Counted from the first letter of the stretch, positions 8,528 through 17,836 are shown. The stretch is DNA of 33,927 nucleotides from Acidimicrobiales bacterium (GCA_030743005.1 JASLTG010000021.1:1-33927); one strand, 5' to 3'. Numbers and translations: made by a program. The notes: a model not told the origin generated them from the sequence alone.

Positions 8528-9003
8528 TGGCACGAACTCACATAACGACCGTTGTCAACGGCGACGAAACAGAATTCTTAACTGAAGATGGCACTTCTCT
8601 ACTCAACGCTCTTAGAGACGAAGTTGGTCTAACCGGAGTAAAAGAAGGTTGCGGCACAGGAGATTGTGGAGCTTGTTCAGTCATGATTGACGACAAAGTC
8701 ACCTGTGCCTGTCTCGTATTCGCGCCGGAAGTCGACGGGTCAACAATTCTCACGGTTGAAGGGCTTGCTGACTCCGGCGAGTTACATCCCCTTCAACAGT
8801 GTTTCTTGGAGGGTGCAGCCCTGCAGTGCGGTATCTGCACACCAGGTTTCCTGATATCAGCAAAAGCTTTGCTGGACAAAAACCCAGATCCAACAGAAAC
8901 CGAAATTCGATATGCATTGGCCGGCAACCTGTGCCGGTGCACTGGATACGACAAAATTATTCGTGCTGTCCAAGAAGCAGCTCGAGAGATGAGGGGGCAG
9001 TAA
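8527..9003 (+). CDS. Molybdenum hydroxylase, 2Fe-2S small subunit
   Basis: 158 residues, full length for the CoxS/CutS family. All eight cluster ligands are visible. The plant-type N-terminal cluster uses C42, C47, C50 and C62 (motif GCGTGDCGAC); the C-terminal helical cluster uses C101, C104, C136 and C138 (CGIC and CRC). It relays electrons from the molybdenum centre to FAD. The gene overlaps both neighbours by one base (TAATG at each end), a strongly coupled arrangement that points to a fixed 1:1:1 complex. Confidence 0.95.
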   Translation: MARTHITTVVNGDETEFLTEDGTSLLNALRDEVGLTGVKEGCGTGDCGACSVMIDDKVTCACLVFAPEVDGSTILTVEGLADSGELHPLQQCFLEGAALQCGICTPGFLISAKALLDKNPDPTETEIRYALAGNLCRCTGYDKIIRAVQEAAREMRGQ

Positions 9004-11255
9004 TGGCTGTGACCGAAGAAAACCCTGGATACAAATGGGTTGGCACCCGACCAATTCGACCTGACGGACTAGAAAAGGTCACAGGAAAAGCACAATTCGG
9101 TGCAGACCTGATGTTGCCTGGGATGCTGTTCGGCAAGGTTGTGCGGTCACCCCACGCGCACGCCCAGATAATTTCTATAGACACCACCGCCGCAGAAGCG
9201 ATGGCGGGAGTCAAAGCGGTCATCACAGGGAGCGACTTCCCTGACCTCGCGGCCAATGGCGCTCACCCAAGTGAAATCGATCTCGCCAACAACGCCATCG
9301 CCAGGGACAAAGTCCTATACGAAGGGCATGTAGTTGCTGCTGTAGCAGCCACCACCCGTGATCAAGCCGAAGCTGCGGCAAAAGCAGTTGAGGTCACATA
9401 TGAGATTTTGCCCCACGTGCTCACAGTGGATGAAGCCATGGCCGACGGCGCCCCTTTGTTACATGAAGGAATGATCACCAAGGGTGTCGACCCTGCACCC
9501 GAAGAACCATCAAACGTGGCCAGCAAAATTCTCCACGAACGCGGTGATCTCGACCAGGGGTTCGGTGAAGCCGAAGCTGTTGTGGACCGGGAATTCACCA
9601 CCAAACCAGTCCACCAGGGATACATAGAGCCTCACGCTGCCGTCGCCGACGCGAATAGTGACGGAAGAGCCCACATATGGTGCTCCTCCCAGGGACATTT
9701 CCAAATGCGAGCCTCCTCAGCGACAGTGTTGGGAGTATCACCGGGAACATTGAAAGTCACAGCTGCCGAAATCGGTGGTGGCTTCGGAGGCAAGACAGTT
9801 ATTTATCTTGAACCACTTGCGGTCCGTCTGTCTCAAAGAGCCGGCCGGCCCGTCAAGTTGGTAATGGACCGCGACGAGGTCTTCCGAGCAACCGGACCAA
9901 CATCAGGTACCCGGATAAGAGTCAAAATGGGAGTCTCCAAGGACGGCAAGATAACCGCCGCGGAAGTATGGATGGCCTACGAAGCAGGTGCCTACGCAGG
10001 ATCGCCAGTGGGCGCAGCAGGCATGACAGCTATCGCTTGTTACGACATCCCGAACTTCGTAGTCGAAGGCTATGACGTTGTGTGCAATAAGCCGAGAGTC
10101 GCCGCATACCGAGCTCCAGGTGCACCTATGGCAGCGTTCGCTGTGGAATCAGTCCTTGATGAGTTAGCCCGAGATATAGGGATGGATCCAATCGACATCC
10201 GGTTAGTTAACGCAGCTGTCGAAGGCACCCAAGCGTCCTATGGACCTAAGTTCCCTCGGATCGGGTTTGTCGAGACCTTAGAAGCCATCAAAGATCACCC
10301 CAGTTACACCGCAGACCTAGGACCTAATCAAGGACGCGGGGTGGCAGCAGGCTTCTGGTTTAACGCAGGCATGATGTCAAGCGCGACAGTCCACATCAAT
10401 GAAAATGGAACAGCGACCGTAGTGACGGGCTCACCCGACATTGGTGGAAGCCGTCAGTCGATGGCCTTGATGGCTGCGGAAGAGCTCGGCATTGCTTATG
10501 AATCGATAAAGGCTGTAGTCGCTGACACCGAAACAGTGGGCTTCACCGACGTCACCGGTGGTAGCCGAGTGACGTTGGCCACAGGAGCGGCCGTAGTTGA
10601 TGCATGTCGGTTGATTGTTGAAGATCTCCGAGCTCGAGCGGCAAAGACGTGGGACGTTGAACTTGATCAAGTGGAATGGGTCGACGGACAAGCCCAACAT
10701 GTTGAAGGCGCTCAGCCCCCTCTTTCTTTGAATGATTTAGCAGCAAAGTCTGGTCGAACCGGGGGGCCGATATCCGCTAACGCTTCATTGAACTCTCGCG
10801 GGGTTGGCGCCGGTTTCTCAACTCAACTCTGCGATGTAGAGGTTGATCCAGAAACCGGAGTGACCAGAGTTATCCGGTACCTAACAGCACAAGATGCTGG
10901 ACGAGCGATCAGCCCTGATTATGTCGAAGGCCAAATGCAAGGCGGTGTTGTCCAAGGAATTGGGTGGGCCTTGAACGAGGAATATATCCACGACAACGAT
11001 GGTGTGATGGAAAATCCAAGTTTCCTTGATTACCGCATGCCCGTCGCTTCGGACCTGCCAATGATTGATTGCGCCATCGTTGAGGTCCCAAACCCGGCAC
11101 ATCCTTATGGCGTGCGGGGTGTAGGCGAAGTGGGGATTGTTCCTCCGATGGCCGCGGTAGGTAACGCGATCAATGACGCACTCAATGTGCGGATGACTGA
11201 TTTACCGATGTCACCGGTCAGAATTCTTGAAGCGTTAAACGATCAACGCGACTAA
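9003..11255 (+). CDS. Molybdenum hydroxylase, Mo-cofactor large subunit
   Basis: 750-residue molybdopterin-binding subunit. Visible signatures are the early RPDGLEKVTGKAQFGAD, the cofactor-binding EIGGGFGGK near residue 259, and the catalytic Glu, E709, in GVRGVGEVG. The active-site loop reads AYRAPGAP (about residues 366-373). It is neither the AYRCSFR of form I CO dehydrogenase nor the AYRGAGR of form II, so this is not a typical CO dehydrogenase; an aldehyde, N-heterocycle or CoA-ester substrate is more likely. The start ATG 9003 overlaps the stop of the small subunit; an open frame continues upstream but is the shadow of that gene. A MoaD-like gene follows nine bases later. Confidence 0.93.
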   Translation: MAVTEENPGYKWVGTRPIRPDGLEKVTGKAQFGADLMLPGMLFGKVVRSPHAHAQIISIDTTAAEAMAGVKAVITGSDFPDLAANGAHPSEIDLANNAIARDKVLYEGHVVAAVAATTRDQAEAAAKAVEVTYEILPHVLTVDEAMADGAPLLHEGMITKGVDPAPEEPSNVASKILHERGDLDQGFGEAEAVVDREFTTKPVHQGYIEPHAAVADANSDGRAHIWCSSQGHFQMRASSATVLGVSPGTLKVTAAEIGGGFGGKTVIYLEPLAVRLSQRAGRPVKLVMDRDEVFRATGPTSGTRIRVKMGVSKDGKITAAEVWMAYEAGAYAGSPVGAAGMTAIACYDIPNFVVEGYDVVCNKPRVAAYRAPGAPMAAFAVESVLDELARDIGMDPIDIRLVNAAVEGTQASYGPKFPRIGFVETLEAIKDHPSYTADLGPNQGRGVAAGFWFNAGMMSSATVHINENGTATVVTGSPDIGGSRQSMALMAAEELGIAYESIKAVVADTETVGFTDVTGGSRVTLATGAAVVDACRLIVEDLRARAAKTWDVELDQVEWVDGQAQHVEGAQPPLSLNDLAAKSGRTGGPISANASLNSRGVGAGFSTQLCDVEVDPETGVTRVIRYLTAQDAGRAISPDYVEGQMQGGVVQGIGWALNEEYIHDNDGVMENPSFLDYRMPVASDLPMIDCAIVEVPNPAHPYGVRGVGEVGIVPPMAAVGNAINDALNVRMTDLPMSPVRILEALNDQRD

Positions 11256-11263
11256 CAACTCCA

Positions 11264-11509
11264 ATGGCACAAGTTCATTTTTCGGCTGGTTTTCGCGACC
11301 TAACCGGAGGGCTAGCTCAGGTCGAGGTTGAAGCTACGACCATTCGACGTTTGGTTGTCGCGCTTGAGGAGATGTTTCCTGGCATTGGAGAACGTTTGTC
11401 CGAAGCGTCCTCAGTGGCGATTGACGGCGAAATTTTTACTGACGCTGACTATGAACCAGTTTCAGATGACTCTGAAGTCCACTTCCTTGACATTTTTCAA
11501 GGCGGGTAA
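11264..11509 (+). CDS. MoaD/ThiS-like sulfur carrier protein
   Basis: 81-residue ubiquitin-fold protein ending in the diagnostic Gly-Gly (FQGG), on which a thiocarboxylate is formed by an E1-like enzyme such as MoeB. The body (LVVALEEMFPGIGERL, VAIDGEIF, SEVHFLDIFQGG) matches the MoaD family, the small subunit of molybdopterin synthase. It directly follows the molybdenum subunit gene, so the operon seems to bring its own sulfur donor for cofactor synthesis. No MoaE or MoeB is visible in the window, so the partner must be elsewhere. It could also serve another sulfur transfer route. Confidence 0.8.
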   Translation: MAQVHFSAGFRDLTGGLAQVEVEATTIRRLVVALEEMFPGIGERLSEASSVAIDGEIFTDADYEPVSDDSEVHFLDIFQGG

Positions 11510-11536
11510 CAACGATGAATCGATCCGATTGGAGTA

Positions 11537-12649
11537 TTAGTTGATTTGTGAGTCTTTGAGCCGATCGGGGATGAAACAGAACATCCACGCGACCACAGAA
11601 CTACAAATGACTATTGCTATTGCTACTTCATAACCAGAGCTGTCAATAACAAAACCGAGAATGGCTGGGCCCGCCAGCGCACCGAATCCAAGAGCTGTGT
11701 AGAACGTCCCGATTGTCCCACCCAGGTCAGCCACGCCAAACCATGTGGCGAGAACATTGGGAGCAGCGGTAAACCAAACAGCCCAACTGACACCATGCAG
11801 CAGTGCACTTATCAGGAAGAGGATGTATGAATCTCCTGCAAGGAACCACACCAGCAAACAACCCACTAGGAGTAGTTGCCCGAAACGGTATTGGTGCATG
11901 GGGACAAACCGGTCATTCAATGCACTGATCACCAGTCGAGCGACTACTGAGGATGCCCCAATAACTCCTACGAGAGTGGCCGCGGCCGAACCGCTGACCC
12001 CTTCGCTAACCGCATGGTCGTTGTAAAAGGCTAACGGGGCATAAAACCCGGGGCCCCCGAGCGCCAGCGCCCCATACAGGATCAAGAATTTCTTCGACCT
12101 CAAAATCTTTCGTAACCCGAGACCGTCATCTTGTCGGGTTCTTGGTGAATCAATTACGGCAAAGGTGCAGATAACCAGCAGCACTCCGCTGAAAATGGCA
12201 TAAAGACCGAGTGTTGACCGCCATCCCCATGCGTCTATCAAGATCCGCGAAAGGATTGGGCCGATAAAGGTTCCCATCCCCACACCCGCTAAAACCAGAC
12301 TGATAGCCGAAGCTTGTCGGTGCTTAAACCAACGGCCGACAGTCCCGATCATTGACGGGTAACAACACCCCACAGCGCTTCCAACCAGCGGCGCATAACC
12401 CAAGTACAAATGCCATAACTCTGAGGCTTGGCTACTGACGATCAGGCCGAGGGTCATGAATATTGCTCCGACGGCTACGACAGGTCGGACACCAACGGTG
12501 TCACTGATTTTCCCACCTATGGCACCAGCTAGATAATAAAAGCAGACCGCAGTTGAGAAGATCGGCGCAACTGGGCCCGTTGATGTCTCGAATGTTTCTG
12601 CGATAGGTGTGAGGAAAATACCGAAGGAAAACAACACCCCGAAGTTCAC
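11537..12649 (-). CDS. MFS transporter, N-terminus ill-defined
   Basis: Major facilitator superfamily permease, probably for a carboxylate (monocarboxylate/oxalate-formate-like subgroup). Twelve hydrophobic segments are expected; the loop after helix 2 reads GGKISDTVGVRPVV, the family A-like motif, and the final tail is charged. From GTG 12649 the protein has 370 residues and starts inside the first membrane helix. Reading upstream in frame gives a convincing beginning of helix 1 (SSWIVTSAAFVANFV) back to a stop at 12725-12727, yet no ATG, GTG or TTG occurs in that stretch. Either an unusual start (ATC at 12721) is used, the gene is damaged at its 5' end, or there is a sequence error. Confidence 0.75.
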   Translation of the reverse strand: MNFGVLFSFGIFLTPIAETFETSTGPVAPIFSTAVCFYYLAGAIGGKISDTVGVRPVVAVGAIFMTLGLIVSSQASELWHLYLGYAPLVGSAVGCCYPSMIGTVGRWFKHRQASAISLVLAGVGMGTFIGPILSRILIDAWGWRSTLGLYAIFSGVLLVICTFAVIDSPRTRQDDGLGLRKILRSKKFLILYGALALGGPGFYAPLAFYNDHAVSEGVSGSAAATLVGVIGASSVVARLVISALNDRFVPMHQYRFGQLLLVGCLLVWFLAGDSYILFLISALLHGVSWAVWFTAAPNVLATWFGVADLGGTIGTFYTALGFGALAGPAILGFVIDSSGYEVAIAIVICSSVVAWMFCFIPDRLKDSQIN

Positions 12650-12790
12650 GAAATTAGCGACGAACGCGGCCGATGTAACTATCCAACTACTGCGACGGTG
12701 ACCGGATGAATGCGTTTCGATTCTCTATTTCTACTGCGAATAGGTGCCTCAGATCACAATTGTGAACAGACAAAGACACACCAAACCCGC

Positions 12791-13546
12791 TCAACTCATC
12801 GTTAAACCGCCAGATACCGACAACGTTTGACCGGTTACGAAAGCAGCCTCGTCAGAGCCAAAGTAAACCACCGCCGACGCGACCTCTGTAGGAGTTCCGA
12901 CTCGCTTCATCGGAACAGCCCTAGCCATCGCCCCAATGATCTTGTCGCCGTCGTCACTCGCAGCAACGATTCCATCAAGCAACGGCGTGTCAGTAGGGCC
13001 TGGACACACGACATTTGCAGTCACCCCGCTTCTCGCGGCCTCACGAGCAATCGTTTTCGTAAAGGCGATAATTCCACCCTTAGCACCCGAATACACCGCT
13101 TCGAATGATGAACCAACTCGTCCAGCATCCGAAGCAATATTGATGATTCGTCCCCAGCCAGCCTCAACCATCGCTGGGAGACACGCGTGAACGGTTCGCA
13201 AGACGCCTTTGTAGTTGATTTCAATTACCCGATCCCAAAACGATTCGTCGGTCGACAAAAACGGCATTAGTTCGTCCCATCCGGCGCAATTCACTAAAAC
13301 TTCGACTGGTCCCAGTTCGTCAACTGTCTGAAAAACACCGTTCTGGACAGCGTCAGTGTCTGCAACATCCATGTGTACAGCCACGGCATGGCCACCCGTC
13401 TGAGAAATCATAGAGGCCGTCTCTTGAGCGCCATCAAGATTCAAATCTGCAACTGCCACTTGACGGCCAGCAGCCGCTAAACCAACACAAATTTCCCTGC
13501 CAATTCCGCTACCGCCTCCGGTAACGAGTGCAACTCGTCCACTCAT
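12791..13546 (-). CDS. Short-chain dehydrogenase, BadH-like
   Basis: 251-residue classical SDR. The NAD-binding TGGGSGIG lies at 9-16, the conserved N-A-G variant is NCAGW at 86-90, and the catalytic Ser139, Tyr152 and Lys156 are all present. The overall wording (AGWD, ASDAGRVGSSFEAVY, NVVCPGPTDTPLL, TGQTLSVSGGLTM) is very close to 2-hydroxycyclohexanecarboxyl-CoA dehydrogenase BadH of alicyclic acid degradation. I therefore infer oxidation of a beta-hydroxyacyl-CoA, perhaps of a cyclic acid, to the keto form. It lies just upstream of the MFS gene and four bases after the LLM gene stop, so the minus-strand genes from 14578 downward may be one operon. Confidence 0.85.
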   Translation of the reverse strand: MSGRVALVTGGGSGIGREICVGLAAAGRQVAVADLNLDGAQETASMISQTGGHAVAVHMDVADTDAVQNGVFQTVDELGPVEVLVNCAGWDELMPFLSTDESFWDRVIEINYKGVLRTVHACLPAMVEAGWGRIINIASDAGRVGSSFEAVYSGAKGGIIAFTKTIAREAARSGVTANVVCPGPTDTPLLDGIVAASDDGDKIIGAMARAVPMKRVGTPTEVASAVVYFGSDEAAFVTGQTLSVSGGLTMS

Positions 13547-13549
13547 TGT

Positions 13550-14578
13550 CTAACTCCTCGTCGCTCGGGCGACCTCGCCCCATTTGTCTATTGACTCAGG
13601 ATCCTTGCGCATGTGCTCTTCGGTCAGGTACATCACAACGCGAGACGCTGTGCCTGCATATCGTTCCCTCAAACGATCAGCCATTTCATCCCATGGGGAT
13701 ACCAACGCGAAGTGGTCCAGCATTTCGTCAGAGATCGTGTCTGCCATGCCCTGCAAATCACCGGCCTTCATTTTGTCCCCTAACGTTTTTGTTATCCCAT
13801 CGAAGCCCAAATCCTCGAACTGAAACGCATAATTCGGAGTAGTTCCATAAAAAGCAATTTGGGTTTTTGCTCGGTGCACCCATGGCGCCCGCTCCTCAGG
13901 AGTGTCACCAGCAACGGCAAACACAGGAACAATTAAGTCGATCTCAGAAGGAACGCGACCGGCAGTCTCCGCGCCTTGAGCAACCTCGGGGAGTAACCGA
14001 TTTTGGATGTAGTGCATTGAGTGCATTGGGTGGACATGAACCCCATCAGCGACTTGGCCCGCGACACGATTCATTAGGGGACCAACAGAGGAAATGTCGA
14101 CCTTGATATCGCCGAAGTCGTGGGCTCGGGGTTTCCAAGCATCCGGCAAAAGAGAGAGATTATAAAATTCACCCTCATGGCTTAATCGTTCATCACCGCG
14201 AAAGGCCCTCAAACAGGCTTTGACAGCTAAGACATAGTCAAGCAAACGGCGAGCTGGACGGTCAAAGTCGGCGGAATAGCGTCGAACGACATGACCCTTC
14301 ACCTGGCTGCCTAAACCTAACCGGAACTTGCCGTTGGTTTCTCCAGCCAATTCCCACGCAACCTGTGCTGACACCATTGGACTTCTTGGGAAAGCGACCG
14401 CGATGCCAGTTGTGAACGTCAACGATGGAGCAGCCATCGCAGCCGCAGCAATTTGCATCCACGGCACCTGGCCCGTTTCGGTATACAGCATCCCCGAAAA
14501 TCCTTGATCTTCAACACGGCGAGCTAAATCTCCCGCGGTGGCCCAGGTAGATGAACCTGTCATCAAATCGAATTCCAC
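13550..14578 (-). CDS. LLM-class, probably F420-dependent, oxidoreductase
   Basis: 342-residue luciferase-like (TIM-barrel) oxidoreductase. Typical blocks are the N-terminal barrel strand with GFSGMLYTE, LTFTTGIAVAFPRSP, then FRLGLGSQVKGHVVRRY. It fits the actinobacterial group often annotated as probable F420-dependent oxidoreductase; F420 rather than FMN use is inferred. The start GTG 14578 is chosen because AGAGAGG lies seven bases before it; the longer open frame to 14977 runs antisense through the acyl-CoA synthetase and is not real. It overlaps nothing and is separated by 85 bases from the divergent acyl-CoA synthetase. The substrate is unknown. Confidence 0.85.
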   Translation of the reverse strand: MEFDLMTGSSTWATAGDLARRVEDQGFSGMLYTETGQVPWMQIAAAAMAAPSLTFTTGIAVAFPRSPMVSAQVAWELAGETNGKFRLGLGSQVKGHVVRRYSADFDRPARRLLDYVLAVKACLRAFRGDERLSHEGEFYNLSLLPDAWKPRAHDFGDIKVDISSVGPLMNRVAGQVADGVHVHPMHSMHYIQNRLLPEVAQGAETAGRVPSEIDLIVPVFAVAGDTPEERAPWVHRAKTQIAFYGTTPNYAFQFEDLGFDGITKTLGDKMKAGDLQGMADTISDEMLDHFALVSPWDEMADRLRERYAGTASRVVMYLTEEHMRKDPESIDKWGEVARATRS

Positions 14579-14663
14579 GTCGTTACCTCTCTGTCGTCCC
14601 CTATTTGAGCCGAAATCCGGTCGCTCGGCCAATGCTGTTAGATCGCCCCTAAGGTTGCTGGGT

Positions 14664-16244
14664 ATGAGTGATGACTGGTTACTAATGGGAGATGTCCCGA
14701 AACGAGCCGCACGTCTATGGAAAGACGACCTTGCACTCGTGTTCAAAGGAAAGCGTTGGACCCATGGCGAGTTCGCAGCCGATGTCGAAAAAGTGGCCAA
14801 AGGTCTCATTGCTATAGGAGTTGGACATGGGGACCATGTCGCTGTCTGGATGACCAATCGCCCGGAGTGGTTGCATCTCATGTACGCGATTCCTCGAGTG
14901 GGTGGATGCATTGTCCCGTTAAACACCCGATACCGAACAGACGATGTCGCATATACCGTTGTCCAATCCCAGAGCAAGTTCCTAATAGCTCTCGACCAGT
15001 CGGGGCCAATTGACTACGGCCAAATGCTGGTCGAAGCCCGTCAACAATTAGACGAAGGTGGCCACCTCGAAACCATTGTCATGCTTGGAGAACAACTCTC
15101 TGACAGCGTCAATTGGGAAACCATGCTCGAACAAGGTGACACCATCACCGCCGAAGAATTAGAAGAGCGATCTTCACAAGTCAACGTTCAAGATCGAATG
15201 ATGTTGGCCTACACATCAGGGACAACCGGCCACCCCAAGGGAGTAATCCACTGCCACAAACCAATTCGCAACACCTATGAAAGAGCCATGCTCCTTGGAC
15301 ATAACCGGAACGATGTCCACATGAGTTACCTCCCGCTATTCCATGCCTATGGATTTAGTGAAGTGGCAATGATGGTTGGATTAAGCGGCGGCAGCCAGAT
15401 CTTGTTCGATGTCTTCGACCCCGACGAAGTGTTAGATGCGGTACAGACCGAACGAGGGACCGTGTTACATGGGTTTGATAGCCATTGGGCTGACCTCATT
15501 CGCGTGCAACAGCAACACCAACGAGACGTCTCCTCATTACGTGCGGGCACTCTTCCGGCGGGCATGGAATCCACAATCCCTGTAGCTCGACAAGTCCAAG
15601 AACTTTTCTGCCCAACTACTAGTGGCTTCGGAATGAGCGAATCCTGGGCGTTTATTGCTTCCAGCCACATAACAGACTCTTTAGAACAACGAACCGAAGC
15701 ATCTGGATATCCCATGTATGGAATTGAATTCCAGATACGTGATCTTGACAGCGGAGACGTTTTAGGAGCTAATGAGACAGGTGCTCTGCATGTGCGGGGC
15801 TACACCATTACGAGCGGCTATTGGGACAAGCCAGAAGCGACCGCCGAAGTTCTTGATTCCGATGGATGGCTCGACACTGGTGATGTGGCGTTACTGCGAC
15901 CAGATGGCCACGTCGTGTTCATCGGCCGCCACAAAGACATGTTGAAAGTAGGTGGCGAAAACGTTTCGCCCGCCGAAGTTGAGGGATACCTCCTTGAGGT
16001 TGACGGGGTCGAAGAAATTGCTGTTGTCGGGTACCCAGATGAACGTCTGGTTGAGGTGCCAGTGGCATTCGTAGTCAGGTCGAACGACGTTTCGGCAGAA
16101 GATTTGCTTGAAAAATGCCAAGGCAGAATCGCCAGTTTTAAGATTCCTCGACACGTCATTTTTATTGACGAAATGCCAGCAACCCCGTCAGGGAAAATAC
16201 GAAAAATAGAACTCAGAGAATGGGCTCTAAACCAAATCCAATGA
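14664..16244 (+). CDS. Acyl-CoA synthetase (AMP-forming ligase)
   Basis: 526-residue ANL-superfamily ligase that activates a carboxylic acid to its CoA thioester using ATP. The phosphate-binding loop YTSGTTGHPKG is near residue 182, the hinge/adenylate motifs GWLDTGDVALLRPDGHV and GRHKDMLKVGGENVSPAEVE follow, and the catalytic Lys lies in PATPSGKIRK near the C-terminus. ATG 14664 gives a normal N-terminus; earlier in-frame ATGs fall inside the divergent LLM gene. It diverges from that gene and converges with an acyl-CoA dehydrogenase, which suggests that it supplies substrates to this neighbourhood. The chain or ring type of the acid cannot be told. Confidence 0.9.
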   Translation: MSDDWLLMGDVPKRAARLWKDDLALVFKGKRWTHGEFAADVEKVAKGLIAIGVGHGDHVAVWMTNRPEWLHLMYAIPRVGGCIVPLNTRYRTDDVAYTVVQSQSKFLIALDQSGPIDYGQMLVEARQQLDEGGHLETIVMLGEQLSDSVNWETMLEQGDTITAEELEERSSQVNVQDRMMLAYTSGTTGHPKGVIHCHKPIRNTYERAMLLGHNRNDVHMSYLPLFHAYGFSEVAMMVGLSGGSQILFDVFDPDEVLDAVQTERGTVLHGFDSHWADLIRVQQQHQRDVSSLRAGTLPAGMESTIPVARQVQELFCPTTSGFGMSESWAFIASSHITDSLEQRTEASGYPMYGIEFQIRDLDSGDVLGANETGALHVRGYTITSGYWDKPEATAEVLDSDGWLDTGDVALLRPDGHVVFIGRHKDMLKVGGENVSPAEVEGYLLEVDGVEEIAVVGYPDERLVEVPVAFVVRSNDVSAEDLLEKCQGRIASFKIPRHVIFIDEMPATPSGKIRKIELREWALNQIQ

Positions 16245-16260
16245 TCCGGGAACGGGATCA
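16242..16260. terminator. Weak hairpin between convergent genes
   Basis: TGATCC-GGGAACG-GGATCA forms a 6-bp stem starting on the stop codon of the acyl-CoA synthetase. An A/T-rich stretch follows. It may end transcription from both sides of the convergent pair, but the stem is short. Confidence 0.35.
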
Positions 16261-16287
16261 AAGAATTTATTGCTTGCCGGCCTAGGC

Positions 16288-16307
16288 AGGTCCACTAAGG
16301 TCCACTA
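16288..16307. repeat. 10-bp tandem duplication at a gene end
   Basis: AGGTCCACTA is present twice in direct tandem, covering the stop codon region of the acyl-CoA dehydrogenase. It changes only the last residues of that protein and looks like a simple slippage event. Confidence 0.7.
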
Positions 16308-17614
16308 AAGGTCGGGCCGCCAAGGGTGTAGGTAGATCCTTCGCCGGAGGAAACTTCGGCCTCACGATTGCGGACCTCAGCTCGAGCTACGACGTGGTGG
16401 TGAACTTCATCAGGACCATCGGCGAGTCGAAGAGTTCTTTGGCTGTGCCACATATCGGTGAGCGGGAACCATTGAGAAACACCAGCAGCACCGTGCATTT
16501 GGATTGCTTCGTTGATGATGTCGCAGCACTTCTCAGGGACCATTGCCTTTACGGCACTGACCCAAACTCGTGCTTCTGCGTTGCCGAGAGTGTCCATGGC
16601 CTGTGCTGCTCTCAGCACCATCAACCGCATCGCTTCTACCTCAATACGGGCCCGAGATATGACTTCCATGTTCTTGCCGAGGTTGACGAGTTTTTTGCCG
16701 AAACCTTCTCGGGAAGTGCCTCGATCGACCATCATTTCGATCGCTTTTTCTGCGGAACCAATAGACCTCATGCAGTGATGAATACGGCCTGGGCCCAGAC
16801 GGAGTTGGCTGATTTCAAAGCCACGACCCTCGCCTAACAAGACGTTGTCGCGGGGCACTCGGACGTCTTCGAGTTTGATGTGCATATGGCCATGTGGGGC
16901 GTCGTCGTTACCGAAGACATGCATAGGACCGACAATGTTGACGCCGTCACTGTCAAGAGGCACAAGAATTTGGGACTGCTGCTTGTAAGTATCGGCATCT
17001 GGGTTCGTGCGAACCATCGTGATCATGATTTTGCACCGGGGGTCGCCAGCACCTGAGATATAGAACTTTTCGCCGTTAATTACCCACTCTTCGCCGTCGA
17101 GGACCGCTTCAGTTTCGATCTGCTTCGCGTCAGAACTCATAACCCTTGGTTCTGTCATGCAATAGGCGGAACGGATCTGGCCGGAGAGTAGTGGCTCAAG
17201 CCACTCTTCTTTCTGCTCTGATGTGCCTACCCGCTCCAACACTTCCATGTTCCCAGTGTCTGGAGCTGAGCAGTTCAAACATTCAGATGCGAGACGGTTC
17301 TTTCCGAGTTCGTTTGCGATGTAGGCGTAGTCAAGATTTGTTAGTCCTTCTCCAGTGTCGGCGTCTGGAAGAAAGAAATTCCACAATCCTTGGGTGCGGG
17401 CTTTTTCTTTTGCGCCTGCAAGTAGCTCCAACTGTCCTTCCCCATAGCCCCATCTTTCGGCACGATTTTCTCCGAGGCGGTAGTACTCCTCGGTGATTGG
17501 GTCGACTTCCTCGCGAATGAAAACTTTCACAGCCTCGTACAACGGACGAACTTTCTCTGACATTCTCAGATCAAAATCGTCCATGCTCGCTGACTTCAGT
17601 GCGCCACCAACCAC
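16295..17614 (-). CDS. Acyl-CoA dehydrogenase, ACAD10/11-like
   Basis: 439-residue FAD-dependent acyl-CoA dehydrogenase. CMTEPRVMSSDAKQIET is the mid-domain FAD/substrate segment, REGFGKKLVNLGKNMEVISRARIEVEAMRLMVL the C-terminal helical bundle, and MHGAAGVSQWFPLTDMWHSQRTLRLADGPDEVH the closing motif typical of the ACAD10/11 branch, with Asp-Glu-Val-His near the active base. The GTG start at 17614 has AAAGGGG six bases upstream; ATG 17584 is an alternative. This branch prefers branched, long or hydroxylated acyl-CoAs in other organisms; the substrate here is inferred only as some acyl-CoA. The first stop lies inside a 10-bp tandem repeat. Confidence 0.88.
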   Translation of the reverse strand: MVGGALKSASMDDFDLRMSEKVRPLYEAVKVFIREEVDPITEEYYRLGENRAERWGYGEGQLELLAGAKEKARTQGLWNFFLPDADTGEGLTNLDYAYIANELGKNRLASECLNCSAPDTGNMEVLERVGTSEQKEEWLEPLLSGQIRSAYCMTEPRVMSSDAKQIETEAVLDGEEWVINGEKFYISGAGDPRCKIMITMVRTNPDADTYKQQSQILVPLDSDGVNIVGPMHVFGNDDAPHGHMHIKLEDVRVPRDNVLLGEGRGFEISQLRLGPGRIHHCMRSIGSAEKAIEMMVDRGTSREGFGKKLVNLGKNMEVISRARIEVEAMRLMVLRAAQAMDTLGNAEARVWVSAVKAMVPEKCCDIINEAIQMHGAAGVSQWFPLTDMWHSQRTLRLADGPDEVHHHVVARAEVRNREAEVSSGEGSTYTLGGPTFSGP

Positions 17615-17836
17615 GGGGTGCCCCTTTCGTATGTTGCTTTAGAGCTGACAGTTTGCCGCTGCCACATCGGTTTGACTGAACCCTAGCTATCTTCTCAGCG
17701 TTAAGCATTGTCGAATCGAAAAGATGGGACCAAGGTCGGAGTAGTAACCGAAGGGCTTCGCGAACTAACTAATTCCAAAAATTTCGCTAATTGGTATCCA
17801 CTACGCCAGGGGAGACTGAGACTACGTTCCATAGCT

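Noticed and set aside
8799..9002. N-terminal extension of the large molybdenum subunit
   Set aside because: It runs in a different frame through the complete 2Fe-2S subunit gene; ATG 9003 with TAATG overlap is the natural start.
7658..11255. Aerobic CO dehydrogenase (coxMSL)
   Set aside because: Gene order fits, but the active-site loop AYRAPGAP is neither the form I nor form II motif.
14579..14977. N-terminal extension of the LLM oxidoreductase
   Set aside because: It would read antisense through the acyl-CoA synthetase start; GTG 14578 has a strong ribosome site.
16288..16307. Tandem 10-bp repeat as a functional element
   Set aside because: Two short copies at a gene end are well explained by slippage.
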